The notes below the pieces were generated by a model. That model was not told where the DNA came from. It saw only the letters and a program-made list of their open reading frames with translations, and made no database searches. A program made the position numbers and the translations under genes. Source: an uncultured Roseburia sp. (lineage in GTDB: Bacteria; Bacillota; Clostridia; Lachnospirales; Lachnospiraceae). Taken from it: a DNA stretch of 29,822 nt. Positions 8,281-17,395 of the stretch are shown piece after piece (the stretch's first letter is position 1; each line of letters begins with the position of its first letter). The stretch spans positions 1-29,822 of the forward strand of contig CAAELX010000010.1 of assembly GCA_900756925.1 (NCBI GenBank). The letters are read 5' to 3'.

Positions 8281-9645
8281 ATGACAGAACAGTTTTCTGT
8301 AAAAAAAACAGACAAACCCATCGATTGGACCGTCACCGTCCCGGGGTCTAAAAGCATGACAAACCGGGCACTTCTGATGGCGGCACTCACCGATGGCACC
8401 GTACAGCTGCATGGAGTTTTGTTTTCGGATGACTCCCGTTACTTTATCAGCTCCCTGCAGTCACTTGGATTCGACACACAGGTGAATGAGAAAGAACGGA
8501 GCGTGACAGTCACAGGCTGCGCCGGGAGGATCCCGAAGAAGGAAGCACAGATTTACGTGGGAAGCGCCGGGACAGCCGCCAGATTTTTAACGGCGATGCT
8601 CGGCATGTCCGATGGCAGTTACGTGATCGACGCATCTGAGCAGATGAAGAAACGTCCGATGGCAGATCTCTTTGCCCTGCTGATACAGGCAGGAGCCCGG
8701 ATTGAATATCTGGAACAGGAGGGCTTTCTTCCTATTAGAATAATAGGTCAGGCATATACAGGCGGAAACCCGGATGCAGAAAAGATTCCGGGAGAAGCAG
8801 CACGGGAGAATGTGACAAAACCCCTGCAGGTAAAGCTTGACATTTCAAAGAGCACACAGTTTTTAAGCGCGATGCTTCTGATCGCACCGATGGCAAAGCA
8901 GGGGCTTCGGATTGAGATTACGAGTGAAAAGACCGACGGCTCCTACATCCGTATCACAAGAAAAATGATGGAGGACTGGGGAGTTGCGACCGGATACGAC
9001 GGCAGAACCTACACGGTTTCAGCAGATGCCGCTTACCACAAAGCCGATTACGTGGTGGAACCGGATATGTCCGCAGCCTGTTACTTCTATGCCGCAGCCG
9101 CGGTCACAGGAGGTACTGCGCTTGTACGAAATATCCGTCCGGACAACACACAGGGAGACAGAAAGTTCCTGTCTGTGTTAGAACAGCTCGGCTGTACCGT
9201 GACAGACGAGGCAGAAGGAATCCGTGTGACAGGACCTGCCCATGGCAGCATTAGGGGCATCGAAGTCGATATGAATGATTTTTCCGACCAGACCATGACC
9301 CTTGCCGCAATCGCGCCATACGCATCGTCGCCGACCCACATTTCCCATATTGGGCACATCCGGTTACAGGAGTCCGACCGCATCCACGCAATCGTCACGG
9401 AACTGACCAGAGCCGGAATCCGGTGCGACGAGGAAGCAGATGCGATCACCATCTACCCGGGTCAGCCGCACGCAGCCTTAATTGAGACCTACGATGATCA
9501 CCGTATGGCCATGGCATTCTCTCTCTTAGGACTTTGCACCGACGGCATCATCATCCATAACCCGTCCTGCTGTCGAAAAACCTTCGAGGACTACTTCGAG
9601 ATTCTGGATGCGTTGTCGCGTCAAGACGGATCACAGTCACTTTAA
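8281..9645 (+). CDS. aroA: 3-phosphoshikimate 1-carboxyvinyltransferase (EPSP synthase)
   Basis: A 454-aa cytoplasmic enzyme that adds the enolpyruvyl group of PEP to shikimate-3-phosphate. Visible signatures: PGSKSMTNRALL (K24, S25, R29), GSAGTAARFLTAMLG, KRPMADL, DISKSTQFLSAMLL, EPDMSAACYFYAAA, LQESDRI and DDHRMAMAFSLLG. It is about 25 residues longer than the usual 425-430, with extra sequence before DISKSTQF (GNPDAEKIPGEAARENVTKP region). ATG 8281 follows CGGAGG (8271-8276). It is divergent from aroC, whose product uses its product. Two -10-like TATAAT boxes (8238-8243, 8258-8263) lie just upstream but lack good -35 partners. The gene may instead be read from the promoter at 8054-8081 through the structured RNA. 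Confidence 0.97.
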   Translation: MTEQFSVKKTDKPIDWTVTVPGSKSMTNRALLMAALTDGTVQLHGVLFSDDSRYFISSLQSLGFDTQVNEKERSVTVTGCAGRIPKKEAQIYVGSAGTAARFLTAMLGMSDGSYVIDASEQMKKRPMADLFALLIQAGARIEYLEQEGFLPIRIIGQAYTGGNPDAEKIPGEAARENVTKPLQVKLDISKSTQFLSAMLLIAPMAKQGLRIEITSEKTDGSYIRITRKMMEDWGVATGYDGRTYTVSADAAYHKADYVVEPDMSAACYFYAAAAVTGGTALVRNIRPDNTQGDRKFLSVLEQLGCTVTDEAEGIRVTGPAHGSIRGIEVDMNDFSDQTMTLAAIAPYASSPTHISHIGHIRLQESDRIHAIVTELTRAGIRCDEEADAITIYPGQPHAALIETYDDHRMAMAFSLLGLCTDGIIIHNPSCCRKTFEDYFEILDALSRQDGSQSL

Positions 9646-9670
9646 AACATCTATCGAGCATAGAAAAACA

Positions 9671-9783
9671 GCGAAACTCTTAAGGCGGGGAGCTTAGTAC
9701 TGCTGCGAGACGCGGAGCGGGAGCGTGTCTTCCCTATTTTCTGCCCCCGCATCCTGGCTGCACAACCCTCCCGGGAGTTTCAC
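9671..9783 (+). repeat. Nested palindromic element, copy A (internally deleted)
   Basis: This 113-bp copy lies between aroA and tgt. The ends GCGAAACTC (9671-9679) and GAGTTTCAC (9775-9783) form the family terminal inverted repeat with one mismatch. It keeps core 2 (9692-9729: GCTTAGTACTGCTGCGAG, then the GGAGCGGGAGCGTGTC part), two bases shorter than in the other copies. It lacks core 1 and the inner arm. Short G-rich and C-rich arms (GCGGGG at 9685-9690, CCCCGC at 9745-9750) flank the core. The tail CACAACCCTCCC matches the CACA(A/G)CCT tail of the other copies. It looks like a deletion derivative. Confidence 0.8.
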
Positions 9784-9811
9784 ATCAATCATACACAAGG
9801 AGCAAAAAAAC

Positions 9812-10978
9812 ATGTACGAATTACGAAAAGAGGAAGGCCGCGCCAAGCGAGGCGTCTTCCACACCGTCCACGGTGACATCCAGACTCCGGTCTTCATGAA
9901 CGTCGGAACCGTAGCCGCAATCAAAGGAGCTGTATCCACGGAGGATCTTGAGCAGATCAAATGCCAGGTTGAGCTGTCGAACACCTACCATCTCCATGTG
10001 AGAACCGGTGACAAACTCATCAAAGAGATGGGAGGCCTGCACAAATTCATGGTGTGGAACCGTCCAATCTTAACCGACTCCGGTGGATTCCAGGTGTTTT
10101 CTTTAGCCGGTTTAAGAAAAATTAAAGAGGAAGGCGTGTACTTCCATTCCCATATCGACGGAGCCAAAATCTTCATGGGACCGGAGGAGAGTATGCAGAT
10201 CCAGTCCAACCTCGGATCCACGATCGCGATGGCATTCGATGAATGTGCACCGGCACTCGCAGACCGCTCATATGTGGATGCATCCGTTGCAAGGACAACC
10301 CGCTGGTTAGAGCGCTGCAAAAAAGAGATGGCACGTTTGAATTCTCTCGAGGATACTGTGAATCCACATCAGATGCTGTTCGGAATCAATCAGGGTGCAA
10401 TCTATCCGGATATTCGTGTCGAACATGCAAAGCGTATCTCAGAACTTGACCTCGACGGCTATGCAGTCGGCGGTCTTGCAGTTGGCGAGACACACGAGCA
10501 GATGTATGAGATCTTAGATGAGACTGTTCCGTATCTGCCGAGAAAGAAGCCGACCTATCTGATGGGCGTTGGAACTCCTGCGAACATCATGGAAGGGGTA
10601 GACCGTGGTGTGGATTTCTTCGATTGTGTTTACCCATCCAGAAACGGACGCCATGGGCATGTATACACGAATCAGGGAAAGATCAATTTGTTCAACCAGA
10701 AATATGAGAAGGATATGCGCCCGATCGAGGAAGGCTGTCAGTGCCCGGCATGCCGCAGATACAGCAGAGCCTATATCCGCCATCTGTTAAAGGCGAAGGA
10801 GATGCTCGGCATGCGTTTATGCGTGCTCCACAATCTGTATTTCTACAACAATATGATGGAAGAGATCCGCGATTCCTTAGATGCCGGTCATTTCAAGTCT
10901 TATAAGGAAGAAAAGCTCTACGGCATGGGGCAGATCGACCGGGAGAAAGAGGAGAACGGGAAAAAGAAGTACATCTAG
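9812..10978 (+). CDS. tgt: Queuine tRNA-ribosyltransferase (tRNA-guanine transglycosylase)
   Basis: A 388-aa cytoplasmic enzyme exchanging G34 of GUN-anticodon tRNAs for the queuosine precursor preQ1. The catalytic base Asp89 lies in LTDSGGFQVFSL, and the nucleophile Asp271 in FFDCVYPSRNGRHG. Zinc is bound by C309, C311, C314 and H340 (CQCPAC ... LHN). The TIM-barrel motif GGLAVGE is present and length is normal. ATG 9812 has AAGGAG at 9797-9802. The reading frame could extend back to 9725, but that part runs into repeat copy A and has no family sequence. yajC follows, the usual tgt neighbour, although here a separate promoter lies between them. Confidence 0.97.
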   Translation: MYELRKEEGRAKRGVFHTVHGDIQTPVFMNVGTVAAIKGAVSTEDLEQIKCQVELSNTYHLHVRTGDKLIKEMGGLHKFMVWNRPILTDSGGFQVFSLAGLRKIKEEGVYFHSHIDGAKIFMGPEESMQIQSNLGSTIAMAFDECAPALADRSYVDASVARTTRWLERCKKEMARLNSLEDTVNPHQMLFGINQGAIYPDIRVEHAKRISELDLDGYAVGGLAVGETHEQMYEILDETVPYLPRKKPTYLMGVGTPANIMEGVDRGVDFFDCVYPSRNGRHGHVYTNQGKINLFNQKYEKDMRPIEEGCQCPACRRYSRAYIRHLLKAKEMLGMRLCVLHNLYFYNNMMEEIRDSLDAGHFKSYKEEKLYGMGQIDREKEENGKKKYI

Positions 10979-11019
10979 GCATACTGGAAATAAATATTTT
11001 ATAAATTTGCCGGAAAAGC

Positions 11020-11048
11020 TTGCCGAACAGACATGTTTTGTGTACAAT
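11020..11048 (+). promoter_or_regulatory. Promoter for yajC
   Basis: -35 TTGCCG (11020-11025) and -10 TACAAT (11043-11048) with 17-base spacing, in the 118-bp gap between tgt and yajC. A second TTGCCG lies just upstream at 11007-11012. Confidence 0.6.
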
Positions 11049-11096
11049 GTTCTATAGTCTTAAAAATAAGCAATAAGTATAGCAGGAGGAAGCAAG

Positions 11097-11408
11097 ATGT
11101 TATCAATCTTAGCAACAGGGAGCACAACAGCAGCAGGCTGGGGTGGAATGATTCTCTGGTTAGTGATTTTATTTGGATTTATGTATTTCTTCATGATCCG
11201 TCCACAGCAGAAGGAGACGAAGAAGAAGAATGCTATGTTATCAGAGCTCGCAACAGGAGACACTGTTCTGACTACAAGCGGTTTCTATGGCACAGTCATC
11301 GACATCACAGATGATACTGTTATCGTAGAGTTCGGAAGCAACAAGAACTGCCGTATCCCGATGCAGAAGTCTGCAATCGCAGCAGTTGAGAAGCCGGAAG
11401 AGGCATAA
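11097..11408 (+). CDS. yajC: Preprotein translocase accessory subunit YajC
   Basis: A 103-aa protein with a short N-terminal segment, one membrane helix (about residues 14-35, GGMILWLVILFGFMYFFMI), the family motif MIRPQQKETKKK, and a small cytoplasmic domain (LATGDTVLTTSGFYGTVIDI). YajC associates with SecDF at the Sec translocon; SecDF is not in this window. The ribosome site AGGAGG is at 11084-11089. Downstream of tgt is its usual place. A terminator follows at 11451-11484. Confidence 0.95.
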   Translation: MLSILATGSTTAAGWGGMILWLVILFGFMYFFMIRPQQKETKKKNAMLSELATGDTVLTTSGFYGTVIDITDDTVIVEFGSNKNCRIPMQKSAIAAVEKPEEA

Positions 11409-11450
11409 GAGAGACACCTGTACAGCATAACCTGTGCAGAGGAAAGAGAG

Positions 11451-11484
11451 GGCGCCGCAGAGTATGCAGGCGCCTGTTTCTTTT
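11451..11484 (+). terminator. Terminator after yajC
   Basis: GGCGCCGCA (11451-11459) pairs with TGC-A-GGCGCC (11465-11474, one bulged A), followed by TGTTTCTTTT. The GC-rich stem and T-rich tail fit Rho-independent termination 43 bp after the yajC stop. Confidence 0.75.
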
Positions 11485-11587
11485 ATCCGTGGCAAAATGG
11501 CTCTTAGAAACGGGCAGAAAGGCGACAGCCCAGATGTAGGACCACCGCGGGGATTAGTTTTAGAAAGGTGACGGGTTTTTAGATAAA

Positions 11588-12178
11588 ATGAATTTAATAC
11601 GATTAGAATCCTCAGATTTTGACCGGGTCTGGGAAATTATGGAAATCAGTTTTCCGCCGGAGGAACGAAGAAAACGGGAAAAACAGCGGGAACTGCTCGA
11701 AAAGGAAGAGTACCTGCTGTACGGGGCAAAGCAGGGAGAGAATCTGCTCGGCTTCCTTGCAGTATGGGAGCTTGGAGAGTTTTTATTTATAGAACATTTT
11801 GCCATATCGCCGGAGGCGCGCAACAGCGGGCTCGGACATCGGATGCTTCAGGAATTGCAGGCGAAAAGACACCAAAAGATTGTGCTGGAGGTGGAGCTGC
11901 CGGAGAAAGAACTTGCGCGGAGACGAATCCATTTTTATGAGCGGAATGGATTCTTTTATAATGAATACCCGTATGTGCAGCCGGCCATGTCGGAGGACTC
12001 CCATGCAATTCCACTTCGAATCATGTCCTCAGGAGAACCGCTTACAGAAGAAGAATTTTACCGGGTGAGGGATGTGCTGTACCGCAGGATCTATGGATGC
12101 AGGGGCAAAGATATGACAGAGAAAAGCCAGAAATGTGACCAGAATGAAAATGTGGAAAAAACCGGCCAATACCTGTAA
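11588..12178 (+). CDS. GNAT family N-acetyltransferase
   Basis: A 196-aa protein with the GNAT fold. N-terminal helices carry FPPEERRKREKQRELLEKEE. Next come the central strands LLGFLAVWELGEFLFIEHFAI and the acetyl-CoA loop RNSGLGHRMLQEL. A late strand-turn ERNGFFYNEYPYVQP follows. It transfers an acetyl group from acetyl-CoA to an unknown amine. The C-terminal roughly 35 residues are hydrophilic and unlike the domain core. The ribosome site is weak (GAAAGGTG about 18 bases upstream). It stands alone between yajC and leuB with no partner that would indicate a substrate. Confidence 0.85.
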   Translation: MNLIRLESSDFDRVWEIMEISFPPEERRKREKQRELLEKEEYLLYGAKQGENLLGFLAVWELGEFLFIEHFAISPEARNSGLGHRMLQELQAKRHQKIVLEVELPEKELARRRIHFYERNGFFYNEYPYVQPAMSEDSHAIPLRIMSSGEPLTEEEFYRVRDVLYRRIYGCRGKDMTEKSQKCDQNENVEKTGQYL

Positions 12179-12262
12179 AAAATATATATGGAAGTAATGA
12201 AAAAACGAAATATCATAATAATAAGTTATGGGAACCATGAAAAAGAAAAATAGATTCGGAGG

Positions 12263-12291
12263 TTGCATTGTAGGGAAAGATACTATATGAT
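12263..12291 (+). promoter_or_regulatory. Promoter for the leuB-ilvD transcript
   Basis: -35 TTGCAT (12263-12268) and -10 TATGAT (12286-12291) are separated by exactly 17 bases. The predicted start is near 12298, leaving a leader of about 80 nt before leuB. Confidence 0.7.
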
Positions 12292-12315
12292 AGTTTCTAA
12301 GAACACTGTCGATAA

Positions 12316-12327
12316 TTAGTGCACTAA
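12316..12327. promoter_or_regulatory. 12-bp perfect palindrome in the leuB leader
   Basis: TTAGTGCACTAA sits about 18 bases downstream of the predicted leuB transcription start. This is a position where a bound repressor would block elongation. The regulator is unknown. A chance palindrome cannot be excluded. Confidence 0.35.
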
Positions 12328-12380
12328 AGTACGGAAGACGGCAGGAATGTATTAGGAGAAAAGAAAGAGGGATTAGGAAG

Positions 12381-13481
12381 ATGGAGTGTCAGATTGGAGT
12401 GATTTCAGGAGATGGAATTGGTCCTGAGATTGTAGCAGAGGCAAAGAAAGTATTAAATAAAGTCGGAGAGAAGTTCGGACATCAGTTTGTATACGAAGAG
12501 ATCCTGATGGGAGGCTGTTCCATTGATGCAACGGGAATCCCGCTGACGGATGAGGCGATTGCAGCAGCGAAGGCATCCGATGCAGTGCTGATGGGATCCA
12601 TCGGCGGCAACACGCAGACTTCCCCTTGGTACAAGCTTGCACCGGAATTAAGACCGGAGGCAGGACTTTTAAAGCTCAGAAAGTCGTTAAATCTTTTTGC
12701 AAACTTAAGACCGGCTTATCTGTATGAAGAGTTAAAGGAAGCATGCCCGCTCCGCGAGGATATTATCGGGGACGGCTTCGATATGATGATCATGAGGGAA
12801 CTGACCGGCGGACTTTATTTCGGAGCGAGAAAGACGGAGGAAGTGGACGGTGTGATGACAGCGACCGATACACTGACCTACAATGAAAATGAAATCAGAA
12901 GAATTGCAAAGCGTGGTTTTGACATTGCCATGAAGCGCAGAAAGAAAGTCACAAGTGTCGACAAAGCGAATGTGCTTGACTCTTCAAGATTATGGCGTAA
13001 AATTGTGGAAGAGGTCGCAAAGGATTATCCGGAAGTGGCGTATGAGCATATGCTCGTGGATAATTGCGCCATGCAGCTGGTAAAAGATCCAAAGCAGTTC
13101 GATGTCATTCTGACAGAAAATATGTTCGGAGATATTTTATCGGACGAGGCGAGCATGGTGACCGGATCAATCGGAATGCTCTCCTCCGCAAGTTTAAATG
13201 ACACGAAGTTTGGTCTTTACGAGCCAAGCGGCGGATCAGCACCGGATATCGCAGGCAAGGGAATTGCCAATCCAATCGCAACGATCTTAAGCGCAGCGAT
13301 GATGCTTCGTTATTCGTTTGACTTAGACGCAGAGGCAGATGCAGTCGAGACAGCAGTGAAGCAGGTATTAAAAGACGGATACCGCACGATCGATATTATG
13401 CCACAGGAGAATGAAAAGAAAGCATCCGTCACACAGGTAGGCACCGCTCAGATGGGTGATTTGATCTGTGAGAGAATTTAA
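12381..13481 (+). CDS. leuB: 3-isopropylmalate dehydrogenase
   Basis: A 366-aa NAD-dependent beta-decarboxylating dehydrogenase that converts 3-isopropylmalate to 2-oxoisocaproate in leucine synthesis. Motifs: GDGIGPEI (10-17), the substrate loop [41 protein letters not shown], and the metal/NAD region [17 protein letters not shown] with [16 protein letters not shown]. The loop sequence separates it from isocitrate and tartrate dehydrogenases. ATG 12381 follows a weak purine-rich GGGATTAGGAAG. ilvD follows after 48 bp. The leuA and leuCD genes for the earlier steps are not in the window. Confidence 0.95.
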   Translation: MECQIGVISGDGIGPEIVAEAKKVLNKVGEKFGHQFVYEEILMGGCSIDATGIPLTDEAIAAAKASDAVLMGSIGGNTQTSPWYKLAPELRPEAGLLKLRKSLNLFANLRPAYLYEELKEACPLREDIIGDGFDMMIMRELTGGLYFGARKTEEVDGVMTATDTLTYNENEIRRIAKRGFDIAMKRRKKVTSVDKANVLDSSRLWRKIVEEVAKDYPEVAYEHMLVDNCAMQLVKDPKQFDVILTENMFGDILSDEASMVTGSIGMLSSASLNDTKFGLYEPSGGSAPDIAGKGIANPIATILSAAMMLRYSFDLDAEADAVETAVKQVLKDGYRTIDIMPQENEKKASVTQVGTAQMGDLICERI

Positions 13482-13529
13482 ACGTCTGGAAAACCTTTAG
13501 TGATCAGGGACAGGAAAGGAAAGTAGAAG

Positions 13530-15203
13530 ATGAAAAGTGATAATGTAAAAGCAGGGATGCAGCAGGCACCACACAGAAGTCTTTTCAACGCTTTGGGATT
13601 CACCGAAGAAGAGATGAAGAAACCGATGGTCGGCATCGTAAGCTCTTATAATGAAATTGTACCGGGACATATGAACCTGGATAAAATTGTAAATGCAGTA
13701 AAGTTAGGTGTTGCAGAGGCAGGCGGTGTGCCGGTTGTATTTCCGGCGATCGCAGTCTGTGACGGAATCGCGATGGGACATATCGGAATGAAGTATTCCC
13801 TTGTGACAAGAGATCTGATTGCAGATTCAACAGAATGTATGGCACTCGCACACCAGTTTGACGCACTTGTCATGGTGCCGAACTGCGATAAAAACGTGCC
13901 GGGACTTCTGATGGCAGCAGCAAGAATCAATGTGCCGACAGTATTCGTATCCGGCGGACCAATGCTAGCAGGTCATGTACAAGGCAAAAAGAGAAGCCTT
14001 TCTTCCATGTTTGAGGCAGTCGGCTCTTACGCAGCAGGCACCATGACCGAGGAGGAAGTGAAAGAGTACGAGGAAAAGGTTTGTCCAACCTGTGGCTCCT
14101 GCTCCGGTATGTACACCGCAAATTCCATGAACTGCCTGACAGAGGCACTTGGAATGGGCTTAGGCGGAAACGGAACCATCCCGGCAGTTTACTCAGAGCG
14201 TATCAAGCTTGCAAAGCATGCTGGTATGGCTGTTATGGACATGTACAGAAAAGACATCCGCCCAAGGGATATCATGACAAAAGAAGCCATTTTAAATGCC
14301 CTGACCGTCGATATGGCGCTCGGATGTTCCACGAACAGTATGTTACATCTTCCGGCAATCGCACACGAAGTCGGATTTGATTTTGATATTTCCTTTGCAA
14401 ACCCGATCAGTGAGAAGACCCCGAACCTCTGCCACCTTGCACCGGCAGGTCCGACTTATATGGAAGATTTAAATGAGGCAGGCGGCGTCTATGCCGTAAT
14501 GAAAGAGTTAGCAGACATCGGACTCTTACATACAGACTGCATGACCGTTACCGGAAAAACAGTCGGAGAGAACATTGCCAATGCAGTGAACAAGAATCCG
14601 GAAGTCATCCGCCCTGTTGACAACCCATACAGCAAAACAGGCGGTCTCGCCGTATTAAAAGGAAATCTCGCACCGGACGGTGGCGTTGTAAAACGTTCCG
14701 CAGTTGTGGAGGAGATGATGGTTCACGAAGGACCGGCAAGAGTCTTTGACTGTGAGGAAGATGCAATCGCAGCGATCAAGGGCGGCAAAATTGTAGCCGG
14801 TGACGTTGTCGTCATCCGATACGAGGGACCAAAAGGCGGACCAGGAATGAGAGAGATGTTAAATCCGACCTCCGCAATCGCAGGAATGGGACTCGGCTCC
14901 TCTGTAGCCCTTATCACAGACGGACGTTTCTCCGGAGCCAGCCGTGGAGCTTCCATCGGACACGTATCCCCGGAAGCAGCCGTAGGCGGACCGATCGCCC
15001 TCGTAGAAGAAGGAGATATCATCAAAATCAACATCCCGGAGATGACCTTAAATATTGCTGTTTCCGACGAAGAACTTGCAGCGCGTAAAGCAAAATGGCA
15101 GCCAAGAGAACCGAGAGTAACCACCGGTTACCTCGCCCGCTACGCTTCCATGGTAACCTCCGGAAACCGTGGAGCCATCTTACAAATTCCAGGCGAGAAC
15201 TAA
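13530..15203 (+). CDS. ilvD: Dihydroxy-acid dehydratase
   Basis: A 557-aa iron-sulfur enzyme that dehydrates 2,3-dihydroxy acids to the 2-oxo acids leading to valine, isoleucine and leucine. Cluster and metal-binding sequences include C77 (AVCDG), CDKN (C119-D120-K121) and CPTCGSCSG (C185, C188, C191), then [12 protein letters not shown]. The C-terminal half has the [11 protein letters not shown] loop and the [20 protein letters not shown] signature. Length is normal. The ATG at 13530 is preceded by AGGAAAGGAAAG. Co-transcription with leuB is likely. Downstream, repeat copy B separates it from ilvB. Confidence 0.97.
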   Translation: MKSDNVKAGMQQAPHRSLFNALGFTEEEMKKPMVGIVSSYNEIVPGHMNLDKIVNAVKLGVAEAGGVPVVFPAIAVCDGIAMGHIGMKYSLVTRDLIADSTECMALAHQFDALVMVPNCDKNVPGLLMAAARINVPTVFVSGGPMLAGHVQGKKRSLSSMFEAVGSYAAGTMTEEEVKEYEEKVCPTCGSCSGMYTANSMNCLTEALGMGLGGNGTIPAVYSERIKLAKHAGMAVMDMYRKDIRPRDIMTKEAILNALTVDMALGCSTNSMLHLPAIAHEVGFDFDISFANPISEKTPNLCHLAPAGPTYMEDLNEAGGVYAVMKELADIGLLHTDCMTVTGKTVGENIANAVNKNPEVIRPVDNPYSKTGGLAVLKGNLAPDGGVVKRSAVVEEMMVHEGPARVFDCEEDAIAAIKGGKIVAGDVVVIRYEGPKGGPGMREMLNPTSAIAGMGLGSSVALITDGRFSGASRGASIGHVSPEAAVGGPIALVEEGDIIKINIPEMTLNIAVSDEELAARKAKWQPREPRVTTGYLARYASMVTSGNRGAILQIPGEN

Positions 15204-15279
15204 AAGCTAACGCATATTAGCGAAAGGTTCAGAAATAAAATGCAATTACCTCCATAGGTAGTCGCAAAATGCCAGATGA

Positions 15280-15516
15280 TTGCGAAACTCTTGTAAACCT
15301 GAAGAGATTGCCGGGTGAGGGGCAAGAACATAAGAAGACCTTGGGGAGCCGCCGGTCCTTAGCTTCCAGCCGCGGTCGACAGGCTTCGGCTTGCCAGGGC
15401 ATGACGACCGTGGCTGGAAGCTTAGTACCGCTGCGAGCGACACGGAGCGGAAGCGTGTCTTCGTTGTTCCTGTTCCTCGCCCGGCAATCACCACAACCTA
15501 ACGATGAGTTTCGCAA
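15280..15516 (+). repeat. Nested palindromic element, copy B (full length)
   Basis: A 237-bp element filling most of the 352-bp ilvD-ilvB gap. The terminal inverted repeats TTGCGAAACTC (15280-15290) and GAGTTTCGCAA (15506-15516) are perfect over 11 bp. The outer arms begin with the perfect GATTGCCGGG/CCCGGCAATC (15306-15315, 15480-15489) and continue imperfectly inward. Core 1 is at 15337-15363 (GACCTTGGGGAGCC...). The inner arms at 15361-15378 and 15405-15422 pair over 18 bp with one G-U. Core 2 is at 15420-15459, containing the GACACG/CGTGTC mini-hairpin. Peptides such as LVPLRATRSGSVS in frames crossing it are translations of core 2, not proteins. Just before the element, 15204-15279 holds only short weak hairpins. 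Confidence 0.9.
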
Positions 15517-15555
15517 GTGCCATAAACTTAAAATACGAAAGGGGATTTGTAAAAC

Positions 15556-17247
15556 ATGCAGCTGACAGGCGCACAGATCGTCATCGAATGTCTGAAGGAG
15601 CAGGGGGTAGACACCGTCTTCGGATATCCGGGTGGAGCGATCTTAAACGTATACGATGAATTATATAAACATAAAAATGAGATCAGGCACGTACTGACCT
15701 CACACGAACAGGGAGCATCCCATGCAGCGGACGGATATGCAAGAAGCACCGGAAAAGTAGGAGTCTGTTTCGCAACCAGCGGACCGGGCGCAACCAACTT
15801 AGTAACTGGAATCGCAACTGCATACATGGATTCCGTTCCGATAGTAGCAATCACATGTAATGTCAATGTGCCGCTGCTTGGAAGGGACAGCTTCCAGGAG
15901 ATCGACATTGCGGGAATCACAATGCCAATCACCAAGCATAACTTTATTGTAAAAGATGTAACCAAATTGGCAGATACCATCCGGCGTGCTTTCAAAATCG
16001 CACAGACCGGAAGACCAGGACCGGTGCTCGTGGATATCCCGAAGGATGTGACCGCATTCCAGACGGAATACGAGCCGAAAAAGCCGGAAGAGATAAAAAG
16101 AGTCTCCGATACCATCCGCGAGGAAGATATCGAGACAGCACTTTCCATGATCGAAAAGGCGAAACAGCCATACATCTTTGTGGGCGGTGGAGCCGTAATC
16201 TCCGGGGCAAGCCATGAACTGAAAAAGTTTGTGAAGTTAATCGACGCGCCGGTATGTGACACATTGATGGGAAAAGGTGCTTTTGACGGGGAGGACGATC
16301 TCTATACCGGTATGCTCGGTATGCACGGAACGAAGGCATCCAATCTCGGTGTCAGTGAATGTGACCTTCTGATTGCAATCGGTGTCCGCTTTTCCGACCG
16401 TGTTCTTGGAAATGCAAAGAAATTTGCAAGACAGGCGAAGATTTTACAGTTCGATGTTGACCCGGCAGAGATCAATAAGAACATCCAGACAGATGCATCC
16501 GTGATCGGAGATGTCGATGAGATCTTAAAGATCATGAATGAGAGGATCCATCAGATGAATCATACCAACTGGATCGCACATGTACTGGATTATAAAGTAA
16601 AATATCCACTGACTTATCCGAAAGAAGGCCTGTCAGGACCTTACCTCATTGAGGAAGTATACAGACAGACACACGGTGATGCCATTATTGTGACAGAAGT
16701 CGGACAGCATCAGATGTGGGCGGCGCAGTATTACAAATACAAAGAACCGCGCACCTTACTGACATCCGGTGGTCTTGGAACAATGGGATATGGTCTTGGT
16801 GCAGCAATCGGAGCCCAGATCGGACGGCCGGAAAAACAGGTGATCAACATCGCAGGAGACGGATGTTTCCGTATGAATATGAATGAGATCGCAACCGCAG
16901 TCAGACAGAAGCTTCCGATGATTGAGATTATCGTCAACAATCATGTGCTCGGCATGGTTCGCCAGTGGCAGGATCTGTTCTATGAAAAGCGTTATTCTGC
17001 AACGGTTTTAGATGATGGTGTGGATTATGTGAAGTTAGCAGAAGCGATGGGAGCAACCGGTTATCGCGCCCAGAATCGTGAAGAATTTAACGAAGCTTTG
17101 CAGAAGGCACTCGCATCCGAAACACCGGTAGTCATCGACTGTATCATCAACTGTGATGACAAAGTATGGCCGATGGTAGCACCGGGAGAGGCAATCAGTT
17201 CTTCCTTTACCGGGGAAGACCTTGAGAAGAAGCAGGATATGAAATAA
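15556..17247 (+). CDS. ilvB: Acetolactate synthase large (catalytic) subunit
   Basis: A 563-aa thiamine-diphosphate enzyme that condenses pyruvate to acetolactate, or pyruvate with 2-oxobutyrate, in valine/leucine/isoleucine synthesis. Features: FGYPGGAILNVYDEL, catalytic glutamate in SHEQGASHAADGYAR, GRPGPVLVDIPKDV, the FAD-region GVRFSDRVLGNAK, and the ThDP/Mg motif GDGCFRMNMNEIATA ending in NNHVLGMVRQWQ. FAD-domain sequences indicate the anabolic (AHAS) form rather than catabolic AlsS. ATG 15556 follows AAAGGGG. The regulatory small subunit IlvN, which usually follows, is absent here; serC comes next. It lies just downstream of repeat copy B. Confidence 0.95.
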   Translation: MQLTGAQIVIECLKEQGVDTVFGYPGGAILNVYDELYKHKNEIRHVLTSHEQGASHAADGYARSTGKVGVCFATSGPGATNLVTGIATAYMDSVPIVAITCNVNVPLLGRDSFQEIDIAGITMPITKHNFIVKDVTKLADTIRRAFKIAQTGRPGPVLVDIPKDVTAFQTEYEPKKPEEIKRVSDTIREEDIETALSMIEKAKQPYIFVGGGAVISGASHELKKFVKLIDAPVCDTLMGKGAFDGEDDLYTGMLGMHGTKASNLGVSECDLLIAIGVRFSDRVLGNAKKFARQAKILQFDVDPAEINKNIQTDASVIGDVDEILKIMNERIHQMNHTNWIAHVLDYKVKYPLTYPKEGLSGPYLIEEVYRQTHGDAIIVTEVGQHQMWAAQYYKYKEPRTLLTSGGLGTMGYGLGAAIGAQIGRPEKQVINIAGDGCFRMNMNEIATAVRQKLPMIEIIVNNHVLGMVRQWQDLFYEKRYSATVLDDGVDYVKLAEAMGATGYRAQNREEFNEALQKALASETPVVIDCIINCDDKVWPMVAPGEAISSSFTGEDLEKKQDMK

Positions 17248-17249
17248 TT

Positions 17250-17297
17250 GTGAAACTCAATTTATAGGGTGAAGATGATACATAATAAGAGGTTCAC
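17250..17297. repeat. Possible remnant of palindromic-element termini
   Basis: GTGAAACTC (17250-17258) and GAGGTTCAC (17289-17297) are inverted with one mismatch. They resemble the terminal repeats of the element family, especially the GAGTTTCAC end of copy A. Neither core is present, so this is at most a gutted copy, or simply a small leader hairpin after ilvB. Confidence 0.25.
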
Positions 17298-17324
17298 GAT
17301 TATATTTATAAAATAAAGTAATCA

Positions 17325-17395
17325 TGAGGAGGAAAAGTCCTCTCCTCACCCAGAGGGGAAATTCCACAAGTGGAATTGAATTTTGCTCCGCAAAA
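17325..17395 (+). promoter_or_regulatory. Triple hairpin leader of serC-serA
   Basis: Three hairpins stand in series before serC. The first is TGAGG-AGGA pairing with TCCT-CT-CCTCA (17325-17348). The second is AATTCCAC/GTGGAATT, perfect, with an AA centre (17360-17377). The third is TTTTGC/GCAAAA with a TCC loop (17381-17395). The third ends only a few bases before the AGGAGG ribosome site (17398-17403), so folding could affect serC translation. No T-box consensus (GGTGG-ACCGCG) is visible. Confidence 0.45.

Noticed and set aside
7943..8412. Minus-strand frames reading through the aroC leader and into aroA
   Set aside because: Low-complexity peptides rich in Tyr/Phe/Ile with no ribosome site; they overlap the divergent promoters and the aroA gene.
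9725..9811. Upstream ATG extending Tgt by 29 residues
   Set aside because: The extension is a translation of repeat copy A; the family N-terminus and AAGGAG site point to 9812.
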